From RYN-230 sp963768945 (GTDB taxonomy: Bacteria > Actinomycetota > Actinomycetes > Streptosporangiales > Streptosporangiaceae): a stretch of DNA of 64,000 bases. The notes under the pieces were generated by a model that did not search any database, had not been told where the DNA came from, and worked only from the letters and a program-made list of their open reading frames with translations. Positions 8,683 to 17,133 of this stretch are shown here, in pieces (the stretch's first letter is position 1; every line of letters starts with the position of its first letter). Position numbers and translations under genes: made by a program. The DNA is taken from positions 2,232,001 through 2,296,000 of the forward strand of contig CAVYJW010000003.1 of assembly GCA_963768945.1 (NCBI GenBank). The letters are read 5' to 3'.

Positions 8683-8780
8683 AAGGACCAAAGGCCCCGA
8701 TCCGCAGGGCACCTGCGGCCCTGCCCCGCTCAGTTGCGGGCGGCCCGGCGCCACCGGGACTTAGGGACGGATGGCTCTGG
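8683..8780. promoter_or_regulatory. Control region with two DosR/DevR-like boxes between divergent operons
   Basis: Between the PNPOx-flavoprotein-nifJ operon (minus) and the universal stress protein gene (plus) lie two imperfect dyads: 8683-8700 (AAGGACCAAAGGCCCCGA, i.e. GGGGCC-TTT-GGTCC on the other strand) and 8763-8780 (AGGGACGGATGGCTCTGG). Both resemble the GGGAC/GGNCC half-site pairs bound by DosR/DevR response regulators in actinobacteria. USPs and PNPOx-fold proteins are classic members of that hypoxia regulon. The match is by eye and imperfect. Confidence 0.4.
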
Positions 8781-8859
8781 TGGGGCCGGGGGGCACGAGA
8801 GACGATAAGAACCGGGATCCTCCGGCCGCTGGCCGGAGCCCGACCAGAAGGAGCAGCTC

Positions 8860-9297
8860 ATGGCCGGAATCACTGTGGGCGTCGACGGATCGCACGGGGC
8901 CCACCACGCGCTGGAATGGGCGATGAAAGAGGCAGCCGCTCACCATGCCCCGCTAACCGTGCTGACTGTGCATGAGGTCGCCTCGAACGGCTGGACAGGC
9001 AACCCGATCATTCTTCCCCCCGACGAGATTGACCTGGAGAAGACCCGGCAGGCGGCGGAGCAGGCGGTGACCGAGGCTGCCAGCCGCCTGGGCGAGCCCC
9101 GGCCCGCGTCGGTGACGGTCCGGGCGGTGAACGGTTTCGCGGCTCAGGAACTCATCAATGCTTCCCGCGATGCGGACCTGCTGGCGGTCGGCTCCCGCGG
9201 CACCGGCGGCTTCGCGCGGCTGATGCTGGGCTCGGTCAGCATCCAGGTCGTGGAGCACGCGTACTGCCCCGTCGTTGTCGTGCCAGAAAACCGGTAA
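8860..9297 (+). CDS. Universal stress protein, UspA family, single domain
   Basis: 145 aa. Starts MAGITVGVDGSHGAHHALEWA and ends with the ATP-binding signature GSRGTGGFARLMLGSVS (G-2x-G-9x-G-S), so an ATP-binding USP. RBS GAAGGAG 6-8 bp before the ATG. It is transcribed divergently from the PFOR operon over a shared 270-bp control region, suggesting co-regulation under hypoxia or stationary phase (inference). Single-domain USPs of this kind are cytoplasmic and usually lack enzymatic activity. Confidence 0.94.
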   Translation: MAGITVGVDGSHGAHHALEWAMKEAAAHHAPLTVLTVHEVASNGWTGNPIILPPDEIDLEKTRQAAEQAVTEAASRLGEPRPASVTVRAVNGFAAQELINASRDADLLAVGSRGTGGFARLMLGSVSIQVVEHAYCPVVVVPENR

Positions 9298-9318
9298 CCC
9301 AGAAAACCGGCGCAAGGC

Positions 9319-9396
9319 AGGGAGCCCGGCCCTCTAGCGGCCGGCTCCTGCTGGCGCTCGCTGGCGGCCGGCTCCCTGCTGGCGGCCGGCTCCCTC
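9319..9396. repeat. GC-rich repeats and hairpin downstream of the USP gene
   Basis: GCGGCCGGCTCC recurs three times (from about 9337, 9364 and 9381), separated by short CTGCTGG-type spacers. The last copies can pair with GGGAGCCCGGCC at 9319-9331, making a plausible terminator for usp. Just before it, CCAGAAAACCGG is directly repeated around the usp stop codon (about 9283 and 9298). Confidence 0.6.
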
Positions 9397-9466
9397 GGGT
9401 GGTTGTTACCGCCCTACTGTGCCGCTGCGTACAACCGTGCCGCCGCCAGCAGTACCCGGGAGCAAC

Positions 9467-9652
9467 TTAGTCGCCGGTCTGGTCATCCAGTTCCGCGCCG
9501 GGAGCGTTCTCCATCACCGACTTGATCCCGTTCAGCGCGGACTGCTTGCGCTCGTAGGTCTCGCTGGTCGCGATCACCTGCCCGTTGCCGGCCAGGAGAT
9601 TGAAGTGGTACTTGCCGCTTGAGCCCTTTTTGAGCACAAACTTGCCAGCCAT
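9467..9652 (-). CDS. YegP-family (DUF1508) small protein
   Basis: 61 aa. The sequence GKYHFNLLAGNGQVIATSE followed by YERKQSALNGIKSV is the DUF1508 signature, one repeat of the alpha/beta YegP fold. Function is unknown; family members are small soluble proteins often near stress genes. Start at the ATG on 9650-9652, with a C/G-rich stretch instead of a strong RBS. No operon partner. The open frame reaches further upstream but without conserved sequence. Confidence 0.9.
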   Translation of the reverse strand: MAGKFVLKKGSSGKYHFNLLAGNGQVIATSETYERKQSALNGIKSVMENAPGAELDDQTGD

Positions 9653-10082
9653 GTTTCCCCCCGTTGGATGTCCATGACGCGTGCCGGGACTGTGGCAAAT
9701 GTGCCCGACCTCCGACCGGCGTAAACGCCGGTCCGACCGGCATCGCACCTCTTTGCGGCTCGGATGGCGGCGATGTCCACTGTGGCAGGCAAGAGGGCAC
9801 CGTCGCCTACGCCGCAGATCCGCGCGGCGGGCCAGGCCCCACAGGCCAGCCCGGACCGGGCTGCCTGCGCCTGCGCCCGCGCCAGGTAACCGAATGGTGC
9901 CGAGATCAACCGCAACATTCACTATCTTTCAGGATTCAGCGTAGGCGATAAATAATCGGCCCCGCGTTATGCTCGGCATTAGAATGCCAGCAAGAATGTC
10001 TCCGGGAACTCCTTTCCGCTACTAATCCTGGGGATAAATCAGGTTAATTGCTTTATCCGGTGGAAGAGAAAGGACCTGACAG
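9653..10082. other. Intergenic region, divergent promoters
   Basis: 430 bp without a supportable gene between the DUF1508 gene and the secreted CHRD-type gene. The right half (about 9920-10070) is markedly more AT-rich than the surroundings and ends in AGAGAAAGGACC, the ribosome-binding region of the next gene. I see no recognisable RNA element. Confidence 0.5.
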
Positions 10083-12137
10083 GTGAGCTTTACCCCTATC
10101 ACTAGGCGCGGGGCCGGGCCCGATGGGTTCAGGTTCCGCATCCGGGACAGGATACGGCGGCGTGCCAGGCTCTCCTTCGGCACGGGTGCAGCCACATCGA
10201 GCGCACTGGCTGCCGTATGCGTCCTGGCTCTGGCTTCGTCGGCCAGTGCTGGCACCGCCGGCTCGGCGGGCACCGCCGGCACCACGGGCACCGCCGGCAC
10301 CGCGGGCACCGCCGGCTCGGCGGGCTCGGCGGCCGGTCACAGCACCCCGGCCGTTCAGGTCTTGCGCCTTCGGGCGATGCCGGCCGGGACGGTCACTTTT
10401 GGCAGGCGCCAGGGCCGCCTCACGGTCCACGCCGCCGTGTTCGGGCTCACACCCGGATCGTCGCACAGTGTGAATCTGCTGGTGCCCGGCCACCCCGGGA
10501 GTATCCGGTTCAGCCGGCTCACAGCCAATAGTCTCGGCCAGGCGAACAACACCCTGCTGAGCCACTTCTCAGGCCATCTGCCGCCCGGGAGCCGTCTGCT
10601 GATCCACATGGGGATCAGCGGCGACAGCCTATCGCGGAGGCCGATCGCGGAGACCGGGCGACTGACCCATCCTGGCGGGCGGGCACACAGGCTCATCGCG
10701 GTCGAGGTCGGCCGAGGCGGTCTCAGCTTCGGAACGCCGCGGGGACGGGCCGCCATCTCCTATAACGCCCACCGCCACACGCTGACGATCGCCGTCAGCG
10801 CCAGCGGGGTCACGCCCGGGCCGCACGCCGCCCATATCCACCTCGGCAGCTGCATGAGCCAGGGGCCGGTCAAGTACATGCTGCCGGACCTGGTCGCCAA
10901 CCGCCACGGCAGGATCGCGCACGCGGTCCGGGTCTTCACCAACGTGACGGCGCCGATCCCGGCCCACGGCTGGTACCTCAACATCCATCAGGGCAACAGC
11001 GGGGACATCCTCAACGGCGGGCAGCCGACCATCTTCTTCCGCCCGCTCCTCTGCGCGGACATCCGCAGTCAGGACCCTGGCTCTCTCTCCCCGGTCCTGC
11101 GTACCGGGGACATCGTCACCGGGGTGCGGGGCACCGGTCACGGGAACGTCATCCTGACCGGTTCGGCGGCGACTGGAAGCGGCACCCAAGCGGACCCGTT
11201 CCTCTACCGGGGCCGCCTGACGAGGGCTGCGGGAGCAGCGGTAACAGTGCTGACGCCCACGTTCCGCGGGGTAACGTCGGCGACGTTTTATGGTCCGGAC
11301 ACCCACGCGTTCAACCCCGCGCGCATCCCCGGAGGCCAGGTACGCGCCGTCGGGAGCTATGTGTCGTCATCGGCACCCTCCGGTGTCCTTAACCAGGGGA
11401 TGATCTACCTCGGCCCACTGAAGGGATCGGGTGGTTCGTGGACATCCATCGACGTGCCCGCGAATGGCGCTCATACGGCCGGGCACGTGCGGGCCTGCCC
11501 GCGTCGCCGGGCCAACTGCTTCGTGATGGACACCATCGCGCACAGCACCATGGGGAACCTGGTGGTGGGCAACTACGACCTGAATCCGACGGTGCGCGGC
11601 GGCGTCATCTCGGGCAACGCGTTCATCTACAACATGACCAGGCGCCAGTGGACTCTGCTCCGCCTCGGCGGGAGCCTGTCCAGCCAGACCACGCTCTACG
11701 GGATCTGGCAGGACGGCGGCCCGGGGAGCCCGCACTACACGCTGGCGGGCGGCTCCGCGGCCAGCGGAGCCAAGCGGGCTTTCCTCATCAACTACGACGA
11801 ACGGACCGGCCAGTTCGGTGCGCCGAAGTACTACAGCTACGGCAACCGCCGGGCGGCGGTCACGCATTTCGAGGGCATCACCGGCGTCCGGGGCGGCTTC
11901 CACCTCGTGGCCATGAGCACGGCCCAGGGCTCGTCGATGGCCTTCATCCCGCTCCGCAACGGGCACCTGGGGCCCGCGACGTGGTATCCCGTCAATGTCC
12001 AGGCCAGCTCACTCTGCTCGGGTGACTGCAAGGTCGTGACCGGGAACGCCGTCTACAGGAATCACGTGATGGGCATCTACCTCCGAAAAGGTTCGAGCAG
12101 CATCAATTCCTACCTCGCCACCCTCTCGACGCGGTAA
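10083..12137 (+). CDS. Secreted protein with CHRD-like domains and C-terminal beta-rich region
   Basis: 684 aa, GTG start at 10083 with AAAGGA upstream. A basic N-terminus and hydrophobic stretch (AAVCVLALASSASA, about residues 43-56) form an export signal. It is followed by a low-complexity Gly-Thr-Ala-Ser linker of about 30 residues (GTAGSAGTAGTTGTAGTAG...). Two CHRD-like units follow, near 80-180 and 205-315 (SASGVTPGPHAAHIHLG, GWYLNIHQGN), resembling the copper/SOD-like fold named after chordin. The remaining ~350 residues contain repeated aromatic/Gly motifs (YGIWQDGGPGSPHYTLAGG, FEGITGVRGGFHLVAMS) that look like a beta-propeller or adhesin-type surface domain. Function is not known; an extracellular or wall-associated role is inferred. 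A strong terminator follows. Confidence 0.8.
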   Translation: MSFTPITRRGAGPDGFRFRIRDRIRRRARLSFGTGAATSSALAAVCVLALASSASAGTAGSAGTAGTTGTAGTAGTAGSAGSAAGHSTPAVQVLRLRAMPAGTVTFGRRQGRLTVHAAVFGLTPGSSHSVNLLVPGHPGSIRFSRLTANSLGQANNTLLSHFSGHLPPGSRLLIHMGISGDSLSRRPIAETGRLTHPGGRAHRLIAVEVGRGGLSFGTPRGRAAISYNAHRHTLTIAVSASGVTPGPHAAHIHLGSCMSQGPVKYMLPDLVANRHGRIAHAVRVFTNVTAPIPAHGWYLNIHQGNSGDILNGGQPTIFFRPLLCADIRSQDPGSLSPVLRTGDIVTGVRGTGHGNVILTGSAATGSGTQADPFLYRGRLTRAAGAAVTVLTPTFRGVTSATFYGPDTHAFNPARIPGGQVRAVGSYVSSSAPSGVLNQGMIYLGPLKGSGGSWTSIDVPANGAHTAGHVRACPRRRANCFVMDTIAHSTMGNLVVGNYDLNPTVRGGVISGNAFIYNMTRRQWTLLRLGGSLSSQTTLYGIWQDGGPGSPHYTLAGGSAASGAKRAFLINYDERTGQFGAPKYYSYGNRRAAVTHFEGITGVRGGFHLVAMSTAQGSSMAFIPLRNGHLGPATWYPVNVQASSLCSGDCKVVTGNAVYRNHVMGIYLRKGSSSINSYLATLSTR

Positions 12138-12175
12138 CAGCGGCTGGGCTCAGGTGCTCTCCAGCTTTGATCGGT

Positions 12176-12207
12176 GAACGGTCCCCGGCTCCGGCCGGGG
12201 ACCGTTC
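12176..12207. terminator. Perfect 14-bp hairpin, bidirectional terminator
   Basis: GAACGGTCCCCGGC at 12176-12189, loop TCCG, and the exact reverse complement at 12194-12207. It sits between the convergent CHRD-type gene and GlxA-type regulator gene, so it can serve both. Confidence 0.85.
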
Positions 12208-12238
12208 GCTATCCGGCGAGACCCGGCCATTTTGCCCT

Positions 12239-13279
12239 TCAGCTGGCGCGCCGGACCTGGAAGGTGCGCCGGTAGGCCTGGGGGCTGGTGTGCACGGCCC
12301 GGCTGAAATGCTTGCGCAGGTTGGCTGCGGTGGAGAAGCCGGTTTTCTCCGCGACTGAATCGATGGGTAGGTCGCTTGTTTCGAGGAGTCGCTGGGCCAG
12401 CTGGATGCGCTGGTGAATCAGCCACTGGTAGGGCGTGGTGCCGGTGCTGCCGGTGAACCGGCGCGCAAACGTCCGGGGGCTCATGGCGGAACGGGCCGCC
12501 AGGTCCTCGACGGTTACCTGTTCGTGCAGGTGCTCCTGGAGCCAGTCGACGGTGTCCGCGAACAGGCTGGAACTGTCGAGCGCCGGCATCGGCGCGCTGA
12601 TGTACTGGGCCTGCCCCCCGTCGCGCTGGGGCGGGACCACGAGCTGGCGGGCGAGCAGGGTGGCGATCTCGGTGCCGTAGTCCTGGCGGACCACGTGCAG
12701 GCACAGATCGATGCTGGCGGCGCTGCCGGCTGAGGTCAGGATGTCACCCTCGTCAACGAACAGCACCCCGGGGTCAATAGTTACCCGGGGATGCTGGCGG
12801 CCGAGCGCCTCGCATTCTGTCCAGTGCGTGGTTGCGCGGCGGCCGTCGAGCAACCCCGCGGCGGCCAGGGCAAATGCGCCGGTGCACAGCGAGACGATGC
12901 GGCTGCCCCGTGCGTGCGCCTGACGCAGCAGGTCGAGCAGGGCGGGCGGCGCGTCCTGGACGGACACGGTCGGCAGCACGATCAGCGTGCCCGCAGCGCG
13001 GATTTGCTCCGGTCCGTGAGAAGGAAGGATCTGGAATCCGCTGTCGGTCGTCACCGGCCCCGGGACTATGCCGCACACGAAGGACCGGTACCAGGGAACG
13101 CCCAGTATCGCGGCCCACTCGTCGCCGAAGACGTCGCAGGCCACCCCTAGCTCAAAAGCGGTGACCCCGTTGCAGACGACGATGGCAACGGCACGGGCGT
13201 CATCCCCCGGCCCGGTGGCACGGCCGGATGCGTTCCCGTCTGCGGGTTGATCGCCTCGACTGGCAGGATAGTTGCGCAC
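12239..13279 (-). CDS. GlxA-family transcriptional regulator (GATase1-like + AraC HTH)
   Basis: About 346 aa. N-terminal DJ-1/PfpI-like amidotransferase fold (VAIVVCNGVTAFELG, RIVSLCTGAFALAAAGLLDG, THWTECEAL) and C-terminal AraC double helix-turn-helix (MSPRTFARRFTGSTGTTPYQW, DSVAEKTGFSTAANLRKHF). Such regulators activate catabolic genes in response to unknown ligands; the CTGAF nucleophile-elbow cysteine is usually not catalytic here. The frame stays open to a GTG at 13339, but that would overlap the oppositely oriented gene starting at 13332; the GTG at 13277-13279 is therefore preferred. Target genes are not evident; the divergent neighbour is a decayed hypothetical. Confidence 0.88.
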   Translation of the reverse strand: MRNYPASRGDQPADGNASGRATGPGDDARAVAIVVCNGVTAFELGVACDVFGDEWAAILGVPWYRSFVCGIVPGPVTTDSGFQILPSHGPEQIRAAGTLIVLPTVSVQDAPPALLDLLRQAHARGSRIVSLCTGAFALAAAGLLDGRRATTHWTECEALGRQHPRVTIDPGVLFVDEGDILTSAGSAASIDLCLHVVRQDYGTEIATLLARQLVVPPQRDGGQAQYISAPMPALDSSSLFADTVDWLQEHLHEQVTVEDLAARSAMSPRTFARRFTGSTGTTPYQWLIHQRIQLAQRLLETSDLPIDSVAEKTGFSTAANLRKHFSRAVHTSPQAYRRTFQVRRAS

Positions 13280-13331
13280 AACGACAAAGATGCCACTTAT
13301 CCAGGCGTGTGTCGAGGCACACGATGGAGCC

Positions 13332-13884
13332 ATGACCACAAATCAGCTGTTCCGATCCCCCTCTCCCGGCAACCGGACATGGGAGCAGCTCCTCGTCCGC
13401 CTGCGGGCACCGTCCCTGGACCGTCAGCTCGCGGCCGGATGTGCGCCGTCCGCCCGCCGGGGCCTGGCCCTGCGCGCACAGGAGATAACCTCCCCGGCCG
13501 GACGCCTAGAACTTGCCCAGTGGTGGCACCACGTCCTCGATCAGGGCCGCCCGGCCTCCCGTGCCGCGCACTCCCCTCGTGTTGCTGTACCGTGACCGCA
13601 TCGCCGACGCGGAGCGGGATGTGCAGGACATGCTCACCGTCCTGACGGGTCCGCTCCCGGTCACCGCCCGCGGCGCCGCGATGGCCAGCTCCCTCCTGCG
13701 CGACGGCGCCGGGCCGTTGCATAACCGCCACTCTCCGCTCAGCCTGGGCGACGCGGTCCGGGAGGCGACAAGGCAGATGACAACCCCGCTGGCCGGTGCC
13801 CCCTGCATCGGGGCTGACCGGGAGAGTTCGGTGCCGGCCGCGTCACGGACCTCATCATCAGTCGGCTTGCGCAACCACTGGTGA
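13332..13884 (+). pseudogene. Conserved actinobacterial hypothetical, frameshifted
   Basis: Two overlapping frames encode successive halves of one protein. The first (ATG 13332, preceded by GGAG) reads RLRAPSLDRQLAAGC, ALRAQEITSPAGRLELA and stops at 13595. The second continues RDRIADAERDVQDMLTVLTG, RGAAMASSLLRDGAGPL, SLGDAVREATRQ. In intact relatives known to me these blocks are contiguous in a small protein of unknown function beginning 'L-D-R-x-L-A-x-G'. A +1 shift somewhere in 13560-13590 would restore the frame. The 3' end overlaps the convergent VOC gene by 27 bp, and the last ~30 residues are not conserved. Either a recent frameshift or a base-call error. Confidence 0.6.
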
Positions 13885-14217
13885 GGGGTGCCGAGGCTCG
13901 TAGATGGGGAGTTCTGAGCCGTCCGGCAGGCGGATTGCGGCTAGCAGTCCCCACCCCTGATCGGTGACGTCCTGTGCCGCTTCTATTCCTTTGCCCTGCA
14001 ATTCGGCGAGCGTGGCGTGAATGTCATCACACATCAGGTAAAGCTCATGGCGGCCGTCGCCGTCACTGGGATGCACAGCAAGCTCAGCCGGGGGAAGAGC
14101 GAAAATCAGCCAGCCTCCGCCCGCATCCACCGATGACAGGCCCAGCACGTCCTTGAAAAACGCACGCACCTTGGTGGCTTCGGGCGAGAACACGATCGCA
14201 TGCATGCCTGTAATCAC
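13858..14217 (-). CDS. VOC (glyoxalase/bleomycin resistance) family protein
   Basis: 119 aa, one VOC unit made of two beta-alpha-beta-beta-beta modules: MHAIVFSPEATKVRAFFKDV at the N-terminus, and DDIHATLAELQGKGIEAAQD then DGSELPIYEPRH at the C-terminus. Metal-ligand positions of VOC enzymes are plausibly His6 and the C-terminal Glu of IYEPRH, but the substrate cannot be inferred. Monocistronic. Confidence 0.85.
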   Translation of the reverse strand: MITGMHAIVFSPEATKVRAFFKDVLGLSSVDAGGGWLIFALPPAELAVHPSDGDGRHELYLMCDDIHATLAELQGKGIEAAQDVTDQGWGLLAAIRLPDGSELPIYEPRHPSPVVAQAD

Positions 14218-14260
14218 GCCCGTGATCCTAGCTGCCAGGCCGGTGGGTTGTCGGTGAGGA

Positions 14261-14292
14261 CAGTATCGAGACAGGGCAGTATCGAGACAGGG
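14261..14292. repeat. 16-bp tandem repeat, two copies
   Basis: CAGTATCGAGACAGGG is perfectly duplicated (14261-14276 and 14277-14292) in the short gap between the VOC gene and the phosphatase gene. No function evident. Confidence 0.8.
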
Positions 14293-14336
14293 CCGTCAGG
14301 GGCTTGATCTGGCGGCTTGCGGCCCACGATCGGTGC

Positions 14337-15971
14337 TTACTGGCGGATGCGGGCGAGGACGAGGGTAATGTCGTCCCCGCCCTGCTGACGCAACGCCTGG
14401 GTGACGGTCTCGCAGGCGCTGTCCAGCGAATGACCGGGCTGCTCCAGGGCCGGGCCGAGCGCATCGCGCAGCGCGGCGATGCCGTCTTCCAGGGGCCGGG
14501 TACGGCTTTCCGCCAGCCCATCGGTATACAGCGCGAGCGTTGCCCCCGGCGGCAGGCTGACCTGGGCAGCTTCGAAGGTACCGGCGCTGAGCCCGAGGGG
14601 GAGGCTGGCCGGCACGGAGAGCACCCGGGTTGCGCCGCCAGGCAGCGCCAGCACGGGCGGCGGGTGACCTGCTCCGGCGATCACGCAACTGCTCGCCGAA
14701 GTGTTGATCACGGCACACATGCAGGTGGCATACGGCGAGGCAGGCATGCCCGCGGTCAGTGCATCCAGCCTGGCCAGCACCTCACCGGGCGGCAAGTCCA
14801 GCTCGGCCAGGAGGTGCGTCGCGGTGCGCAACTGCACCATCACCGCCGCCGCCTCTGGGCCGTGCCCCATCGCGTCCCCTACGACCAGTGCCGCCCGCCC
14901 GCCGGGCAGCGGGACGATGTCATGCCAGTCGCCGCCCACCATGCTGGCACCGACCGGCAGGTACCGGTGCGCGACCTCCAGGGCTGCCGGGACGCGCGGC
15001 TCGCCAGGCAGCAGGCCGCGCTGCAGCGCGAATGCGGTCCGCCGTTCCCGGTGATACAGGCGGGCATTGTCGATGCACACCGCCGCCCGGGAGGCCAGCT
15101 CGCCTGCCGCGGCGACGTCGGCGGGCCCGAAGTCCGGGCTCTGCGGCGCCCGCCCGAACGTCGCGCACCCCAGCGCCACCCCGCGGGCCACCAGGGGCAC
15201 GGACAGGAACGATGCGTAGCTCGACGCGAGTTCCCGGCCTCCGGGGCGGCGGGCGATCCGCCCGGCGCTCACCTCGTCGAGGCGGTCGAACAGGACCGGG
15301 CTGCGCGTGTGCATGGCCCGGAAGCTGGGTGAGTCATCGTCGAGGACAAGCACCTCACCGGGGGGCAGCAGGCTGTCGGTGACCCCCGTGGGCTGGCCGG
15401 CCAGCCGGGCCACGAGCCGCCGCACCACCGCCCCGTGCCCGGCCTGAGGCGAGGCTGGCTCGTCGTCGGCGAGCAGCCGTTCGAACACGAAAATCGCGGT
15501 CGTGTCCGCGAACGCGGGAACAGCGACATCGGCGACCTCGCGCGCCGTGCGGAGAAGATCAAGCGTGGTGCCGATCCGGTCGGCCGCGTCACGCAACCAG
15601 CCGGGGCCGATGGCCGGCGAGACATGCTGCCCGATCACCAGCACCCCCGTCCCCGGCCCTCCCAGCGGCTCCCAGCGGAGGGCGACGGGGCCGCTGCCGC
15701 CGGCGAAGGCCATGCTGACGGTCGCGGTCCAGACCCGCCCCGCTGCGACCTCAGCCAGCGCCTCACCGGCCAGCTCGCGCTGGCCGGGGCCGGTCATCAG
15801 CACGTCACACACGTCATGCCCGGTCACCGCGGGCGCCGGATGCCCGAACAGCCGCTCGGCGGACGCCGGCCATGAGGTCACCCGGCCCCCAGAATCCAGC
15901 GTGAAGGCAGCCAGGGCCGCCAGGTCCGGTCCGCGCCGCCGTGGCAACGCAGGCCCGTGATCCCCCGCCAT
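14337..15971 (-). CDS. PAS-GAF-SpoIIE (PP2C) serine phosphatase
   Basis: 544 aa. Order: PAS-like domain (FTLDSGGRVTSWPASAERLFG, about residues 20-130), GAF domain (about 140-310, ending SRAAVCIDNARLYHRE), then the SpoIIE/PP2C catalytic domain (QRGLLP, VGGDWHDIVPLPGGRAALVVGD, GHGPEAAAVM, GAGHPPP, YTDGLAE, GGDDITLVLARI) with the metal-binding Asp residues present. Such RsbU-like phosphatases dephosphorylate an anti-anti-sigma factor and free an alternative sigma factor. The ATG at 15971 is used because homology starts just after it, although the frame is open to 16355. An RsbW-like kinase gene lies 700 bp away on the other strand. Confidence 0.9.
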   Translation of the reverse strand: MAGDHGPALPRRRGPDLAALAAFTLDSGGRVTSWPASAERLFGHPAPAVTGHDVCDVLMTGPGQRELAGEALAEVAAGRVWTATVSMAFAGGSGPVALRWEPLGGPGTGVLVIGQHVSPAIGPGWLRDAADRIGTTLDLLRTAREVADVAVPAFADTTAIFVFERLLADDEPASPQAGHGAVVRRLVARLAGQPTGVTDSLLPPGEVLVLDDDSPSFRAMHTRSPVLFDRLDEVSAGRIARRPGGRELASSYASFLSVPLVARGVALGCATFGRAPQSPDFGPADVAAAGELASRAAVCIDNARLYHRERRTAFALQRGLLPGEPRVPAALEVAHRYLPVGASMVGGDWHDIVPLPGGRAALVVGDAMGHGPEAAAVMVQLRTATHLLAELDLPPGEVLARLDALTAGMPASPYATCMCAVINTSASSCVIAGAGHPPPVLALPGGATRVLSVPASLPLGLSAGTFEAAQVSLPPGATLALYTDGLAESRTRPLEDGIAALRDALGPALEQPGHSLDSACETVTQALRQQGGDDITLVLARIRQ

Positions 15972-16178
15972 CCGTGACGTCACAGGTATCTGCACCAGTC
16001 CTCGCCGGCCAGCACCCCCGGCCCCTCGCAGCGGCCTGTCCGGCAATGGCCGCCAGCCTTTCGCGCCGGCGGCCACGCGGTACCGGCAGCCATTGCCCGT
16101 ACCCTGCGATTTCGTGCGAAAAAAGAAATGTATCTCAAAACCGGACGTAAAATCTGTCCGGCGCAACATCGGCCCAGG

Positions 16179-16395
16179 ATCCCCACCGAGGGGAACGTGC
16201 ACGAGGTCGCCCAGCAGGCCGACCACGCCGCCCGGGTCGCCTACGTGGACGTCGACCCCGTCGCGATCGGGCACTGCAAGGCCCTCCCGGCCGGTAACGA
16301 GAGCCGTCCTGCACTTCATCGACGACGCGGAAGATCCCTGGCAAATCGTGGCCACGCTGCGCGATGCGCTCCCGCCCGGGAGCTATCTGGCCCGT
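16179..16395 (+). pseudogene. DUF574 SAM-dependent methyltransferase, deleted and frameshifted relic
   Basis: One frame reads IPTEGNVHEVAQQADHAARV then AYVDVDPVAIGH, which is the SAM-binding motif I region of the actinobacterial DUF574 (S-adenosyl methyltransferase) family. About 100 bp on, another frame reads AVLHFIDDAEDPWQIVATLR then DALPPGSYL, a later family motif. In intact members some 50 residues separate these blocks, and here they are nearly fused near 16300 with a change of frame. The N-terminal start and C-terminal half are absent. Clear relic between the SpoIIE phosphatase and the RsbW-like kinase. Confidence 0.75.
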
Positions 16396-16674
16396 AGCCA
16401 GCGCCGGCCGCCGGTCCCCTCTCCCTGAGCCGGCGGCGATCTAGCTGATAACCAGCTGGCGGTCTGCGAACGATCAGCGCACCCTAAGGATGCTTGGAGC
16501 TGTTTTTCAGCCAGATGGGCGACTGTAGGGGTGTACAGCACGGGGGAATCATGCTCCAACGCACGCCACGGGCACCATCGGTGATGCGTCTGTTGGCATG
16601 CGGCCAGAGCTTCATCGTGTCAGCCGTGAAATCAGCCGGGCGGCCGGCAGGTAACGAGAACGAGGCAGTAGCTA

Positions 16675-17133
16675 ATGACGGGCGAGGCGGTCAATCTGAG
16701 CACCACGCACGGACCCGGCGAGCAGGGCACCTCCTGCCGGGCCTGGGAGATCACTTTGCCTGCTGATGGACGGGCGCCTGGACTGGCGCGGCAGGTTACG
16801 CGGAAGGTACTGACCTCATGGCGCGTCTCCCATCTGGAGGACACGGCGGTCCTCTTCGTCTCCGAACTGGTCACTAACGCGGTACAGCATGTTTGCACCG
16901 GAGGTTCCGCGCTGGTACTCCGACTGGAAGCCGCAGGCACCTCGCTGAGGATCGAGGTGCATGACGCCGACCCGCACTGGCCGCAGCGGGGCACCCCGTC
17001 CGGGCTCGACGAATCAGGATTCGGTCTGGTAATCGTGGACGCCTTGGCCAGCAAGTGGGGGGTCACCGATACCGCAGCGGGCAAAGCGGTATGGGCCGAG
17101 CTAGACACGCGCCCGGGCCACCAACCCGGTTAG
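16675..17133 (+). CDS. RsbW-like anti-sigma factor / HATPase_c serine kinase
   Basis: 152 aa. GHKL-type ATPase: N-box FVSELVTNAVQH, G1-like IEVHDADPHWPQ, and G2 ESGFGLVIVDALASKWGV. This is the typical actinobacterial HATPase_c_2 single-domain protein that binds a sigma factor or phosphorylates an anti-anti-sigma partner in a partner switch. ATG at 16675 chosen; an alternative small frame starts at 16551 behind GGGGGAATC but is not conserved. Its stop overlaps the convergent tetR stop. It likely works with a SpoIIE phosphatase such as the one at 14337 (inference). Confidence 0.9.
   Translation: MTGEAVNLSTTHGPGEQGTSCRAWEITLPADGRAPGLARQVTRKVLTSWRVSHLEDTAVLFVSELVTNAVQHVCTGGSALVLRLEAAGTSLRIEVHDADPHWPQRGTPSGLDESGFGLVIVDALASKWGVTDTAAGKAVWAELDTRPGHQPG

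Noticed and set aside
16551..16766. Small ORF behind GGGGGAATC upstream of the RsbW-like gene
   Set aside because: No conserved sequence, and it overlaps the start of the conserved kinase in another frame.
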